Shown here one piece after another: positions 21,276 through 29,094 of a stretch of DNA of 64,000 nucleotides (position 1 is the stretch's first letter; each line of letters starts with the position of its first letter). The DNA is from Pseudomonas farris (GTDB taxonomy: Bacteria; Pseudomonadota; Gammaproteobacteria; Pseudomonadales; Pseudomonadaceae). The stretch spans positions 434,001 through 498,000 of the forward strand of contig NZ_JAHSTV010000003.1 in the NCBI RefSeq assembly GCF_019145235.1. The letters run 5' to 3'. The notes beneath the pieces were generated by a model. That model saw nothing but the letters and a program-made list of their open reading frames with translations, was not told where the DNA came from and did not search any database. A program made the position numbers and the translations under genes.

Positions 21276-22285
21276 CAGTTCAAGCCAACGTCACGTTCCA
21301 GGTCCAGGGCTTCTTCGGCGTTGCCGAGATCGGCTGGCGTGACTTTCGGCGCTTGCAGTTCGTTGAACGGCTTGAGGTCACGATCCGATTCCATGCCTTT
21401 GTGCAGCGGGTATTCGGCGGTGGTCTGGGTGATCACGCGCTGACCTTCTTCGCTGGCCATGTAGGCGAGGAATTGTTGGGCTTCCTTCGGATGCTTGCTG
21501 GATTTCAGCACCGCAGCGCTGGAAACGGTGATCAGTCCGCCGACATCACCGCCGGTGAAATAATGCAGTTTCGAATCGAGCTGGCCTTTTTCACGCTGCA
21601 AGGCGAACCAGTAGTAATTGTTCACCAGTACGGTGGCGACTTCGCCGTTTTCCACAGCCTTCAGCGCAACCATGTTGTTGCTGTAGGTCTTGCCGAAAGC
21701 GCGCAGGCCGGTCAGCCATTCTTCGGCGGCGTCCATGCCGTGGATTTTGATGATCGCCACGGCTTGTTCCTGAAACGCGCCACTGGTTGGAACGAAGCCC
21801 ACCTTGCCTTGCCATTTCGGATCGGAGAATTCCATTACCGACTTGGGCAGGTCTTTTTCATCGATCAACTTGGGATTGAACGCAACCACGCGGACTCGCG
21901 CAGTGATACCGATCCAGGTGCCGTTGCCGGCAACGTAGTCCTTGGGCAGAACGGCGAGGGTAGCGGCGTCGGTTTTCGCCAGCAGGCCTTGTTCGCCGAG
22001 TTTGTTCAGTGGTGGGGATTCTTCGGTGTAGATCACGTCGGCGGGGGAGCGATCGCCTTCTTCGACGATCTGGCTGGCGAGCTGGTTGCTGCTGCCCTTG
22101 CGCACATTGACGTGAATCCCGGTCTTGGCTTCGAAGGCTTTGGCGACGGCGTCGCCGACTTCCTTGTGTTGGCCGTTATAGAGTGTCAGGGAAACCGGAT
22201 CGGCGGCTTGGGTGAGGGGAGTGGCGAGTGTCAGGCCGAGCAGGGTAATGGTCAGGCCGCGGCGCAGGGTATTTCGAAACATCAT
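21275..22285 (-). CDS. Periplasmic iron(III)-binding protein (FbpA type)
   Basis: A 336-residue solute-binding protein. It begins with a signal peptide (MMFRNTLRRGLTITLLGLTLATP, cleavage probably after TQA). The mature start VSLTLYNGQHKEVGDAV is typical of ferric-binding proteins, as is the tyrosine pair in VNNYYWFALQ, which supplies iron ligands in FbpA/SfuA. It delivers iron to the permease encoded directly downstream. An AT-rich dyad at 22328-22349 sits in the promoter region and may be a Fur site. Confidence 0.92.
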   Translation of the reverse strand: MMFRNTLRRGLTITLLGLTLATPLTQAADPVSLTLYNGQHKEVGDAVAKAFEAKTGIHVNVRKGSSNQLASQIVEEGDRSPADVIYTEESPPLNKLGEQGLLAKTDAATLAVLPKDYVAGNGTWIGITARVRVVAFNPKLIDEKDLPKSVMEFSDPKWQGKVGFVPTSGAFQEQAVAIIKIHGMDAAEEWLTGLRAFGKTYSNNMVALKAVENGEVATVLVNNYYWFALQREKGQLDSKLHYFTGGDVGGLITVSSAAVLKSSKHPKEAQQFLAYMASEEGQRVITQTTAEYPLHKGMESDRDLKPFNELQAPKVTPADLGNAEEALDLERDVGLN

Positions 22286-22327
22286 TTGCGGGGTTCCTCA
22301 CTGTTGCATTGCAAAATCTTGTAACAA

Positions 22328-22349
22328 TGATAAACGATATTGTTTCTCA
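22328..22349 (-). promoter_or_regulatory. Candidate Fur box upstream of the iron-binding protein gene
   Basis: TGATAAAC, six bases, GTTTCTCA form a 22-base imperfect dyad (seven of eight positions pair) 43 bases before the start codon. It is AT-rich within GC-rich DNA and resembles a degenerate Fur box (GATAAT repeats). The target gene's iron role supports this; the match itself is only moderate. Confidence 0.45.
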
Positions 22350-22402
22350 TGTGCGTCTTGCGGGTTTGAGGAGTGTTTGCTAGAGGGGCAGGGGCGAGTT
22401 TT

Positions 22403-22521
22403 TGTGGCGAGGGAGCTTGCTCCCGTTCGGCTGCGAAGCAGTCGTAATCCTGAAATTGCGGTATGACTAACGAGTGATGAGGGCCGCTTCGCGACCCAAC
22501 GGGGGCAAGTCCCCTCGCCAC
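22403..22521. repeat. REP-type inverted repeat (GTGGCGAGGG family)
   Basis: Outer arms TGTGGCGAGGGAGCTTGC and GGCAAGTCCCCTCGCCAC with an inner TTCGGCTGCGAAGCAGTCG segment; second copy of the element at 2613-2760. Confidence 0.7.
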
Positions 22522-22560
22522 GGGGAAGTAATGGCTTGGGTTTTCGAAAGCCAGAAACGC

Positions 22561-22586
22561 AAAAACCCGCTTTCGCGGGTTTCTGT
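22561..22586 (-). terminator. Terminator of the downstream tRNA-Leu gene
   Basis: AAAAACCCGC, TTTC, GCGGGTTT hairpin just past the 3' end of the tRNA at 22618-22704 (minus strand). An almost identical hairpin follows the other tRNA copy. Confidence 0.75.
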
Positions 22587-22617
22587 GAAATTCAAGATCG
22601 TGACCTTGAATTTGAAT

Positions 22618-22704
22618 TGGTGCCCAGAAGAAGACTCGAACTTCCACGACCTTGCGGTCACCAGCACCTGAAGCTGGCGTGTCTACCAATTTCACCATCT
22701 GGGC
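22618..22704 (-). tRNA. tRNA-Leu (anticodon CAG), copy 2
   Basis: Read on the minus strand: acceptor GCCCAGA pairs with TCTGGGC, discriminator A, encoded CCA, length 87 including CCA. The anticodon stem CCAGC/GCTGG encloses loop TTCAGGT, giving anticodon CAG (reads CUG). The long variable arm (GACCGCAAGGTC) is the class II feature of leucine tRNAs. The T-loop TTCGAGT is normal. A -35/-10 promoter lies just upstream. Confidence 0.97.
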
Positions 22705-22738
22705 ATAATCTTCAGCGTTGCCGCTGTTGATGTGGCGC

Positions 22739-22767
22739 ACTATACGGAGAGCATTTTGATCTGTAAA
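22739..22767 (-). promoter_or_regulatory. Sigma-70 promoter of tRNA-Leu copy 2
   Basis: On the minus strand, TTTACA and TATAGT are separated by exactly 17 bases, 35 bases before the tRNA. The same hexamers and spacing occur before copy 1. Confidence 0.75.
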
Positions 22768-22805
22768 CCCCTGATTTAGTTTTAATAAACCGGAAGCTTA
22801 AAATG

Positions 22806-22832
22806 CAAAAACCCGCTTTCGCGGGTTTTTGT
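22806..22832 (-). terminator. Terminator of the upstream tRNA-Leu gene
   Basis: CAAAAACCCGC, TTTC, GCGGGTTTTTG hairpin 38 bases past the 3' end of the tRNA at 22870-22956; it separates the two tRNA units, showing that each is an independent transcript. Confidence 0.8.
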
Positions 22833-22869
22833 GTGAGCCTTGAAATTGTTCTAATCTCAAGCTCGAAAT

Positions 22870-22956
22870 TGGTGCCCAGAAGAAGACTCGAACTTCCACG
22901 ACCTTGCGGTCACCAGCACCTGAAGCTGGCGTGTCTACCAATTTCACCATCTGGGC
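22870..22956 (-). tRNA. tRNA-Leu (anticodon CAG), copy 1
   Basis: Same mature sequence as the copy at 22618-22704, with encoded CCA, class II variable arm and anticodon CAG. The two units, including promoter and terminator, are a tandem duplication about 252 bases apart. P. aeruginosa also carries two tRNA-Leu genes next to rnr. Confidence 0.97.
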
Positions 22957-22993
22957 AGTATCGGCAGCGCCGTGTGCGTCGTCGATGGCGCGC

Positions 22994-23022
22994 ACTATAC
23001 GGAGCGTCTTTTTAACTGTAAA
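22994..23022 (-). promoter_or_regulatory. Sigma-70 promoter of tRNA-Leu copy 1
   Basis: Minus-strand TTTACA, 17 bases, TATAGT, followed by a GC-rich discriminator (GCGCGCC) suggestive of stringent control. Confidence 0.75.
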
Positions 23023-23183
23023 CCCCCGGAATAGAAAAAACCTGGAAAATTTCTCCAGTGGTATTCAAATCAGCTTTGCGATGTCGATAAAGGGCTTTAG
23101 ATGGGCTGTCATAGCCTGAAATTTCCCGTTTCATTACGCCTATGCCAAACTAACCCGCATATAGACAAGGTGAAAACTCTCTA

Positions 23184-25820
23184 ATGGCCGATTGGCAGTC
23201 CCTCGATCCCGAGGCCGCTCGTGAAGCGGAAAAATATGAAAACCCTATTCCTAGCCGCGAACTGATCCTTCAGCACCTTGCTGATCGAGGTTCGCCTGCT
23301 AACCGCGAGCAGCTGGTCGAAGAGTTTGGTCTGACCACAGAAGACCAGATCGAAGCCCTGCGTCGCCGCCTGCGCGCCATGGAGCGCGACGCTCAACTCA
23401 TCTATACCCGTCGCGGCACTTATGCGCCGGTGGACAAGCTCGACCTGATCCTGGGCCGCATCAGCGGTCACCGTGACGGCTTCGGCTTCCTGGTCCCGGA
23501 CGACGGCAGTGACGACCTGTTCATGAGCCCGGGGCAAATGCGCCTGGTGTTCGATGGCGACCGTGCCCTGGCCCGTGTTTCCGGCCTCGACCGTCGCGGT
23601 CGCCGCGAAGGCATGATCGTTGAAGTGGTGTCCCGTGCCCACGAGACTATCGTCGGTCGTTACTTCGAAGAGGGCGGTATCGGTTTTGTCGTCGCGGATA
23701 ATCCGAAGATCCAGCAAGAAGTGCTGGTGACGCCGGGCCGCAACGCCAACGCCCAGATCGGTCAGTTCGTCGAAGTGAAGATCACCCACTGGCCGACGCC
23801 ACGCTTCCAGCCGCAAGGCGACGTGGTCGAAGTCGTGGGTAACTACATGGCGCCGGGCATGGAAATCGATGTCGCCCTGCGCACCTACGATATTCCTCAT
23901 GTCTGGCCTGAAGCGGTGCTCAAAGAAGCCGCCAAGCTCAAGCCGGAAGTCGAAGAGAAAGACAAAGAGAAGCGCATCGACCTGCGCCATCTGCCGTTCG
24001 TGACCATCGACGGTGAAGATGCGCGCGACTTCGATGACGCGGTCTACTGCGAAGCCAAACCGGGCAAGCTGCGCCTGTTCTCCGGTGGCTGGAAGTTGTA
24101 CGTGGCGATTGCCGACGTTTCCAGCTACGTGAAAATCGGTTCGGCACTGGATAACGAATCCCAGGTTCGTGGCAACTCGGTGTACTTCCCCGAGCGCGTC
24201 GTGCCGATGCTGCCTGAGCAGCTGTCCAACGGTCTGTGCTCGCTGAACCCGCACGTCGATCGCCTGGCCATGGTCTGCGAGATGACTATCTCCAAATCCG
24301 GCGAGATGACCGACTACTGCTTCTACGAAGCGGTGATTCACTCTCACGCTCGCCTGACCTACAACAAGGTCAGCGCCATGCTGGAGACGCCGAAAGCTAC
24401 CGAAGGGCGTCAGCTTCGTGGTGAATACACCGACGTTCTGCCGCACCTCAAGCAGCTGTACGCGCTGTACAAGGTTTTGCTGGCGGCCCGTCACGTGCGC
24501 GGCGCGATCGATTTCGAAACGCAGGAAACCCGGATCATCTTCGGTTCCGAGCGCAAGATTGCCGAAATCCGCCCAACCGTTCGCAACGACGCCCACAAGC
24601 TGATCGAGGAATGCATGCTGGCGGCCAACGTGGCCACTGCCGAATTCCTGAAAAAGCACGAAATCCCAGCGTTGTATCGTGTCCATGACGGCCCGCCACC
24701 GGAGCGTCTGGAAAAACTGCGCGCCTTCCTTGGCGAGCTCGGTCTGTCCCTGCACAAAGGCAAGGATGGTCCGTCGCCGAAGGATTACCAGGCTTTGCTG
24801 GCAGGCATCAAGGACCGTCCGGATTTCCACCTGATCCAGACCGTCATGTTGCGTTCGTTGAGCCAAGCGGTGTACAGCGCTGATAACCAGGGCCACTTCG
24901 GCCTGAATTACGAAGCCTATACCCACTTCACTTCGCCGATTCGCCGCTACCCGGACTTGCTCACGCACCGGGCGATTCGCAGCGTCATCCATTCGAAAAT
25001 GGACACCCCGCACGTTCGCCGTGCCGGCGCGATGATCATTCCGAAAGCGCGCATCTATCCGTACGACGAAGCGATCCTGGAGCAGCTCGGCGAGCAGTGC
25101 TCGATGAGCGAGCGCCGTGCCGACGAAGCGACCCGCGACGTAGTGAACTGGCTCAAGTGCGAGTTCATGAAAGACCGCGTGGGCGAATCGTTCCCGGGTG
25201 TGATCACCGCCGTGACAGGTTTCGGTTTGTTCGTCGAACTGACCGATATTTACGTCGAAGGCCTGGTGCACGTCACCGCGCTGCCGGGCGATTACTACCA
25301 CTTCGATCCAGTACACCACCGCCTCGCCGGTGAACGTACCGGTCGCAGCTTCCGCCTTGGCGACACGGTTGAAGTGCGCGTCATGCGCGTCGACCTCGAC
25401 GAGCGCAAGATCGACTTCGAGATGGCTGAAAAAACCATCAGCGCGCCGATCGGCCGCAAGAAGCGTGGGGCTGAAACTGCTGCTCCTGCTGGCGCTACCA
25501 AATCTGCTGCAGAGCCGGCACCGGCGAAAACCGGCCGTCGTCCTGCCAAGGAAAAGGCTGTCGAAGCCTATCGCCCTAGCGATGCCGCGGCAAAAAATGC
25601 CGAGTTGCGCAAAAGCCGTGAACTGAAGCAGGCGTTGTTGTCTGAAGCGAAAAGCGGCGGTAAAGCGGCGTCTGGGGGAAAGACCGGGCGGTCGGCGCCT
25701 GAGAAGGCCTCCGGCGGCAAGCCAGCAAAACCGAGCAAACACCGTAAAGGCCCGCCAAAAGCGGGTTCCGCTCCAGCCGCCAGAAGCGGCGGGGCGCGTA
25801 AACCTAAGGCCAAGTCATGA
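23184..25820 (+). CDS. rnr: Ribonuclease R
   Basis: RNase R is the processive 3'-to-5' exonuclease that degrades structured RNA and defective rRNA/tRNA. The 878-residue protein has a winged-helix N-terminus (EQLVEEFGLTTEDQIEALRR), two cold-shock domains, the RNB catalytic domain with IDGEDARDFDDAV (about 275-287, metal-binding aspartates) and RRYPDLLTHR, an S1 domain (FPGVITAVTGFGLFVELTD, about 670) and a Lys/Ala/Gly-rich basic tail of about 120 residues, as in homologues that unwind duplexes. It overlaps rlmB by four bases; the rnr-rlmB pair precedes rpsF as in E. coli. Confidence 0.97.
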   Translation: MADWQSLDPEAAREAEKYENPIPSRELILQHLADRGSPANREQLVEEFGLTTEDQIEALRRRLRAMERDAQLIYTRRGTYAPVDKLDLILGRISGHRDGFGFLVPDDGSDDLFMSPGQMRLVFDGDRALARVSGLDRRGRREGMIVEVVSRAHETIVGRYFEEGGIGFVVADNPKIQQEVLVTPGRNANAQIGQFVEVKITHWPTPRFQPQGDVVEVVGNYMAPGMEIDVALRTYDIPHVWPEAVLKEAAKLKPEVEEKDKEKRIDLRHLPFVTIDGEDARDFDDAVYCEAKPGKLRLFSGGWKLYVAIADVSSYVKIGSALDNESQVRGNSVYFPERVVPMLPEQLSNGLCSLNPHVDRLAMVCEMTISKSGEMTDYCFYEAVIHSHARLTYNKVSAMLETPKATEGRQLRGEYTDVLPHLKQLYALYKVLLAARHVRGAIDFETQETRIIFGSERKIAEIRPTVRNDAHKLIEECMLAANVATAEFLKKHEIPALYRVHDGPPPERLEKLRAFLGELGLSLHKGKDGPSPKDYQALLAGIKDRPDFHLIQTVMLRSLSQAVYSADNQGHFGLNYEAYTHFTSPIRRYPDLLTHRAIRSVIHSKMDTPHVRRAGAMIIPKARIYPYDEAILEQLGEQCSMSERRADEATRDVVNWLKCEFMKDRVGESFPGVITAVTGFGLFVELTDIYVEGLVHVTALPGDYYHFDPVHHRLAGERTGRSFRLGDTVEVRVMRVDLDERKIDFEMAEKTISAPIGRKKRGAETAAPAGATKSAAEPAPAKTGRRPAKEKAVEAYRPSDAAAKNAELRKSRELKQALLSEAKSGGKAASGGKTGRSAPEKASGGKPAKPSKHRKGPPKAGSAPAARSGGARKPKAKS

Positions 25821-26578
25821 GTCAGTTGGAAAAGATCTATGGCGTGCACGCTGTAGAAGCGTTGCTGCGTCACCATCCAAAACGCGTCAAGCAGATCTGG
25901 CTGGCTGAAGGCCGCAGTGATCCGCGGGTGCAGACGCTGATCGCACTCGCTGCCGAAAATCGCGTAGCGGTCGGTCAGGCTGAGCGTCGTGAGCTGGATG
26001 CGTGGGTAGAAGGCGTGCACCAGGGCGTGGTCGCGGACGTTAGTCCGAGTCAGGTCTGGGGCGAAGCGATGCTCGACGAATTGCTCGATCGCACTGAAGG
26101 CGCACCGCTGCTGCTGGTGCTCGACGGCGTGACCGATCCGCACAACCTCGGCGCTTGCCTGCGTTCGGCCGATGCGGCCGGTGCGCTGGCGGTGATCGTG
26201 CCAAAGGACAAGTCAGCCACCCTGACCCCGACAGTGCGTAAAGTCGCCTGCGGCGCGGCGGAAGTGATTCCGTTGGTGGCGGTGACCAACCTGGCGCGCA
26301 CCCTGGAAAAACTCAAGCAGCGTGGCTTGTGGGTTGTCGGCACGGCGGGTGAGGCTGAGCAGGAGTTGTATCAGCAAGACCTGACCGGCCCGACCATCCT
26401 GATCATGGGCGCGGAAGGCAGCGGAATGCGCCGCCTGACTCGCGATCTTTGCGACTACCTGGTGCGTCTGCCAATGGCGGGCAGTGTCAGCAGTCTCAAC
26501 GTTTCGGTAGCGACTGGCGTTTGTCTGTTCGAGGCCTTGCGCCAGCGCGGCGTCAAAGCTGCCACCAAAAAGTCCTGA
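25817..26578 (+). CDS. rlmB: 23S rRNA 2'-O-methyltransferase RlmB
   Basis: RlmB methylates the 2'-O of G2251 in the peptidyl-transferase P loop of 23S rRNA. The 253-residue SpoU/TrmH-family protein has an N-terminal L30e-like substrate domain and the knotted SPOUT fold with motif 1 (VLDGVTDPHNLGACLRSADA), motif 2 (IMGAEGSGMRRLT) and motif 3 (RLPMAGSVSSLNVSVATGV). Its ATGA start overlaps the end of rnr. Confidence 0.96.
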   Translation: MSQLEKIYGVHAVEALLRHHPKRVKQIWLAEGRSDPRVQTLIALAAENRVAVGQAERRELDAWVEGVHQGVVADVSPSQVWGEAMLDELLDRTEGAPLLLVLDGVTDPHNLGACLRSADAAGALAVIVPKDKSATLTPTVRKVACGAAEVIPLVAVTNLARTLEKLKQRGLWVVGTAGEAEQELYQQDLTGPTILIMGAEGSGMRRLTRDLCDYLVRLPMAGSVSSLNVSVATGVCLFEALRQRGVKAATKKS

Positions 26579-26594
26579 TCCGGACACGATCCAA

Positions 26595-26686
26595 GTGTGG
26601 GAGCGGGCTTGCTCGCGAATACGGTCTGACATTCAACACTTTTGCTGAATGACATACTGCTTTCGCGAGCAAGCCCGCTCCCACAT
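26595..26686. repeat. REP pair (inverted)
   Basis: Inverted copies of GGGAGCGGGCTTGCTCGC flank about 48 bases between rlmB and the rpsF promoter. Confidence 0.85.
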
Positions 26687-26749
26687 TGGTTCTGCGTCAT
26701 GGCAAGGATTGGTGAGTTGAGCGGACTGTTCAAATAATCACCAATTGCC

Positions 26750-26778
26750 TTGCGCCTCTTCTGTCCCTTCTCTACAAT
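26750..26778 (+). promoter_or_regulatory. rpsF: Promoter of the rpsF ribosomal operon
   Basis: TTGCGC, 17 bases, TACAAT, followed by GCGCCCC, a GC-rich discriminator as expected for a stringently controlled ribosomal operon. It gives a leader of about 110 bases before rpsF. Confidence 0.6.
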
Positions 26779-26848
26779 TGCGCCCCTTGCTGTGACGGCA
26801 GGCACGCATGTGTCTATCGCAAGCAAGTCCATAAGTGTCATTCACTCC

Positions 26849-26880
26849 TTGTCTGACCGCTTTTGAGCGGCAGGCTACAA
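26849..26880 (+). promoter_or_regulatory. Leader hairpin, candidate S6:S18 autoregulatory site
   Basis: In the rpsF leader, TTGT pairs with ACAA, CTG with CAG and CCGC with GCGG, leaving a bulge and a TTTTGA loop, directly before the AAGGAG ribosome site. S6:S18-binding leader hairpins with CCG-containing asymmetric bulges are known in front of rpsF in many bacteria. The match here is by position and general shape, not a confirmed motif. Confidence 0.4.
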
Positions 26881-26896
26881 CCCGTAAGGAGCATTC

Positions 26897-27319
26897 ATGC
26901 GTCATTACGAAATCATCTTTTTGGTCCACCCGGATCAAAGCGAGCAAGTCGGCGGCATGGTTGAGCGTTACACCAAGCTGATCGAAGAAGACGGCGGCAA
27001 AATCCACCGTCTGGAAGATTGGGGCCGTCGTCAACTGGCCTACGCAATCAACAATGTTCACAAGGCTCACTACGTGATGCTGAACGTTGAGTGCACTGGC
27101 AAGGCCCTGGCCGAGCTGGAAGACAACTTCCGCTACAACGATGCAGTGATCCGTAACCTGGTCATCCGTCGCGAAGAAGCCGTTACTGGCCAATCCGAGA
27201 TGCTCAAGGCTGAAGAAAACCGCAGTGAGCGCCGTGAGCGTCGCGACCGTCCTGAGCACTCCGACGCTGATAGCGTTGATGGTGATGACAGCGACGCCAG
27301 CGATAACGCTGACGAGTAA
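26897..27319 (+). CDS. rpsF: 30S ribosomal protein S6
   Basis: S6 binds the central domain of 16S rRNA as a heterodimer with S18. The 140-residue protein begins [18 protein letters not shown] with the ferredoxin-like fold motifs [15 protein letters not shown] and HYVMLNVE. The C-terminal 35 residues are charged and end in a run of Asp/Ser/Glu; pseudomonad S6 tails of this kind are modified by the glutamate ligase RimK. It is the first gene of the operon with rpsR, a membrane protein and rplI. Confidence 0.98.
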   Translation: MRHYEIIFLVHPDQSEQVGGMVERYTKLIEEDGGKIHRLEDWGRRQLAYAINNVHKAHYVMLNVECTGKALAELEDNFRYNDAVIRNLVIRREEAVTGQSEMLKAEENRSERRERRDRPEHSDADSVDGDDSDASDNADE

Positions 27320-27347
27320 TCCACGGACCTTTTGAGGAGCCTATTAC

Positions 27348-27578
27348 ATGGCACGTTTCTTCCGTCGTCGTAAATTCTGCCGCTTCACCGCTGAAGACGT
27401 GAAAGAGATCGATTACAAAGATCTCAACACTCTGAAAGCTTACGTATCCGAGACCGGCAAAATCGTTCCAAGCCGCATCACCGGTACCAAAGCTCGTTAT
27501 CAGCGTCAGCTGGCCACCGCTATCAAGCGCGCCCGCTTCCTGGCCCTGCTGGCCTACACCGACAGCCACGGCCGCTGA
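27348..27578 (+). CDS. rpsR: 30S ribosomal protein S18
   Basis: 76 residues, [25 protein letters not shown]; a complete S18 with the RNA-binding [20 protein letters not shown] helix. It is preceded by GAGGAG and follows rpsF by 28 bases. Confidence 0.98.
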
Positions 27579-27614
27579 GACCGGGCAGTCGACACGTAGC
27601 AAAGGATTGAATGC

Positions 27615-28508
27615 ATGCGCGCCTTAGCTGAGTTCATCATGCGCGGCCGTATGCAGGCCACTCTGGTAGTGGCTGGATGCGCAACGCTGCCGTTGTTGTA
27701 TTGGTTGGGTGCTGCCGCCGGATGCCTTGTGCTCCTGCGGCGCGGATTGAAGGACGCCTTGGGCGTTCTTGCTCTGGGACTGCTGCCGGCGTTGGTCTGG
27801 TGGCTTTACTCCGACGACCCACGGGCACTTCTGGTGCTGCTGGGGTCTTCGAGCCTTGCGTTGGTTTTGCGCGCAAGCGAGTCCTGGAACCGCGTGCTGC
27901 TGGTCAGCATAGCGATGGGATTGGTGTTTTCAGTGGTGCTGGGGGCGGCTTTTGCGCCCCAGATCGAGATGCTGGCGCAGGCTTTGATAAAAGTCATGCC
28001 GTCGCTACTCGGTGATGTCTACCAGCAATTGTCGGTAGACGAGCAAGCGCGTTTCGCGTCCCTGATTGCACCGGTCCTGACCGGCCTGATTGCGGCTTTG
28101 TTGCAAATCGTCAGTGTGCTGAGCCTGATTGTCGGGCGCTACTGGCAGGCGTTGTTGTACAACCCGGGTGGTTTTGGTCGCGAGTTTCGCGCCATCCGAA
28201 TCCCGCTTTTACCGGCGATGTTGCTGCTGGTGTTGATGCTTCTGGGGCCTAACTTAGGCTCGCAGATGGCCATGTTGACACCGTTGTGCAGCGTACCGCT
28301 GGTGTTCGCCGGGCTGGCCCTGATTCACGGGCTGGTGGCGCAAAAGCGACTGGCCAAATTCTGGCTGGTGGGGTTGTACGTCACGCTGTTGCTGTTCATG
28401 CAGCTGATCTATCCGTTGCTGGTGGTCTTGGCCATCGTCGACAGCCTGATTGATTTTCGCGGTCGTTCGGCACCGAAAGATGCCGATAACGCGAACGGTG
28501 AAGGTTAA
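27615..28508 (+). CDS. DUF2232-type multi-pass membrane protein
   Basis: 297 residues, almost wholly hydrophobic, with about eight predicted helices; the C-terminal end is short and charged. The family (DUF2232, YybS-like) has no established role. Its fixed place between rpsR and rplI in pseudomonads suggests it is carried on the ribosomal transcript rather than functionally tied to ribosomes. The start ATGCGCGCC follows AAAGGATTGA. Confidence 0.85.
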   Translation: MRALAEFIMRGRMQATLVVAGCATLPLLYWLGAAAGCLVLLRRGLKDALGVLALGLLPALVWWLYSDDPRALLVLLGSSSLALVLRASESWNRVLLVSIAMGLVFSVVLGAAFAPQIEMLAQALIKVMPSLLGDVYQQLSVDEQARFASLIAPVLTGLIAALLQIVSVLSLIVGRYWQALLYNPGGFGREFRAIRIPLLPAMLLLVLMLLGPNLGSQMAMLTPLCSVPLVFAGLALIHGLVAQKRLAKFWLVGLYVTLLLFMQLIYPLLVVLAIVDSLIDFRGRSAPKDADNANGEG

Positions 28509-28527
28509 AAGTTAAGAGGATTTTCAC

Positions 28528-28974
28528 ATGCAACTGATCCTTCTGGAAAAAGTCACCAACCTGGGCAACCTGGGTGACAAAGTGAACGTTAAGGCTGGTT
28601 ACGGTCGTAACTACCTGCTGCCTTACGGCAAAGCTACCGCTGCGACCGCTGCCAACCTGGCTGCGTTCGAAGAGCGTCGCGCTGAGCTGGAAAAAGCCGC
28701 AGCAGACCGTAAAACTTCGGCTGAAAGCCGTGCCGCCCAACTGGCTGAGCTGGAAGTGACTATCACTGCCACCGCTGGTGACGAAGGCAAGCTGTTCGGT
28801 TCGATCGGCACCCACGATATCGCTGATGCACTGACCGCCTCTGGCGTTGAAGTTGCAAAAAGCGAAGTTCGTCTGCCGAACGGCACCATCCGCAACGTAG
28901 GCGAATTCGACGTAGCCGTGCACCTGCACGCCGAAGTTGAAGCCACCGTACGCGTTGTCGTGGTAGCAGCTTAA
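28528..28974 (+). CDS. rplI: 50S ribosomal protein L9
   Basis: 148 residues; [20 protein letters not shown] is the classic L9 N-terminus, followed by the long connecting helix ([20 protein letters not shown]) and the C-terminal RNA-binding domain ([17 protein letters not shown]). L9 stabilises the L1-stalk base. It is the last gene of the rpsF operon, followed by a terminator. Confidence 0.98.
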   Translation: MQLILLEKVTNLGNLGDKVNVKAGYGRNYLLPYGKATAATAANLAAFEERRAELEKAAADRKTSAESRAAQLAELEVTITATAGDEGKLFGSIGTHDIADALTASGVEVAKSEVRLPNGTIRNVGEFDVAVHLHAEVEATVRVVVVAA

Positions 28975-29019
28975 GCAGCACTTGTCGGCTGGCACCCTCG
29001 GGTGCTTGCCGGTAACATC

Positions 29020-29056
29020 GGGCACGATCCTGTTTACAGGTCGTGCCCTTTGTCTT
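29020..29056 (+). terminator. Terminator after rplI
   Basis: GGGCACGA, a 13-base loop with CCTG/CAGG pairing, TCGTGCCC, then TTTGTCTTT. It ends the rpsF operon; dnaB begins about 40 bases later. Confidence 0.8.
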
Positions 29057-29094
29057 TCTGAAACCCCTGCTTTTATTAAATAAACCAAGTGGCC

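Noticed and set aside
22282..22740. Open frames across the tRNA-Leu and REP region
   Set aside because: They run through tRNA genes, terminators and REP sequences and are repeated with the duplication; not coding.
23181..25742. 853-codon open frame antisense to rnr
   Set aside because: A shadow of high-GC third codon positions. The sense frame is an unmistakable RNase R, and the antisense translation has no recognisable motif.
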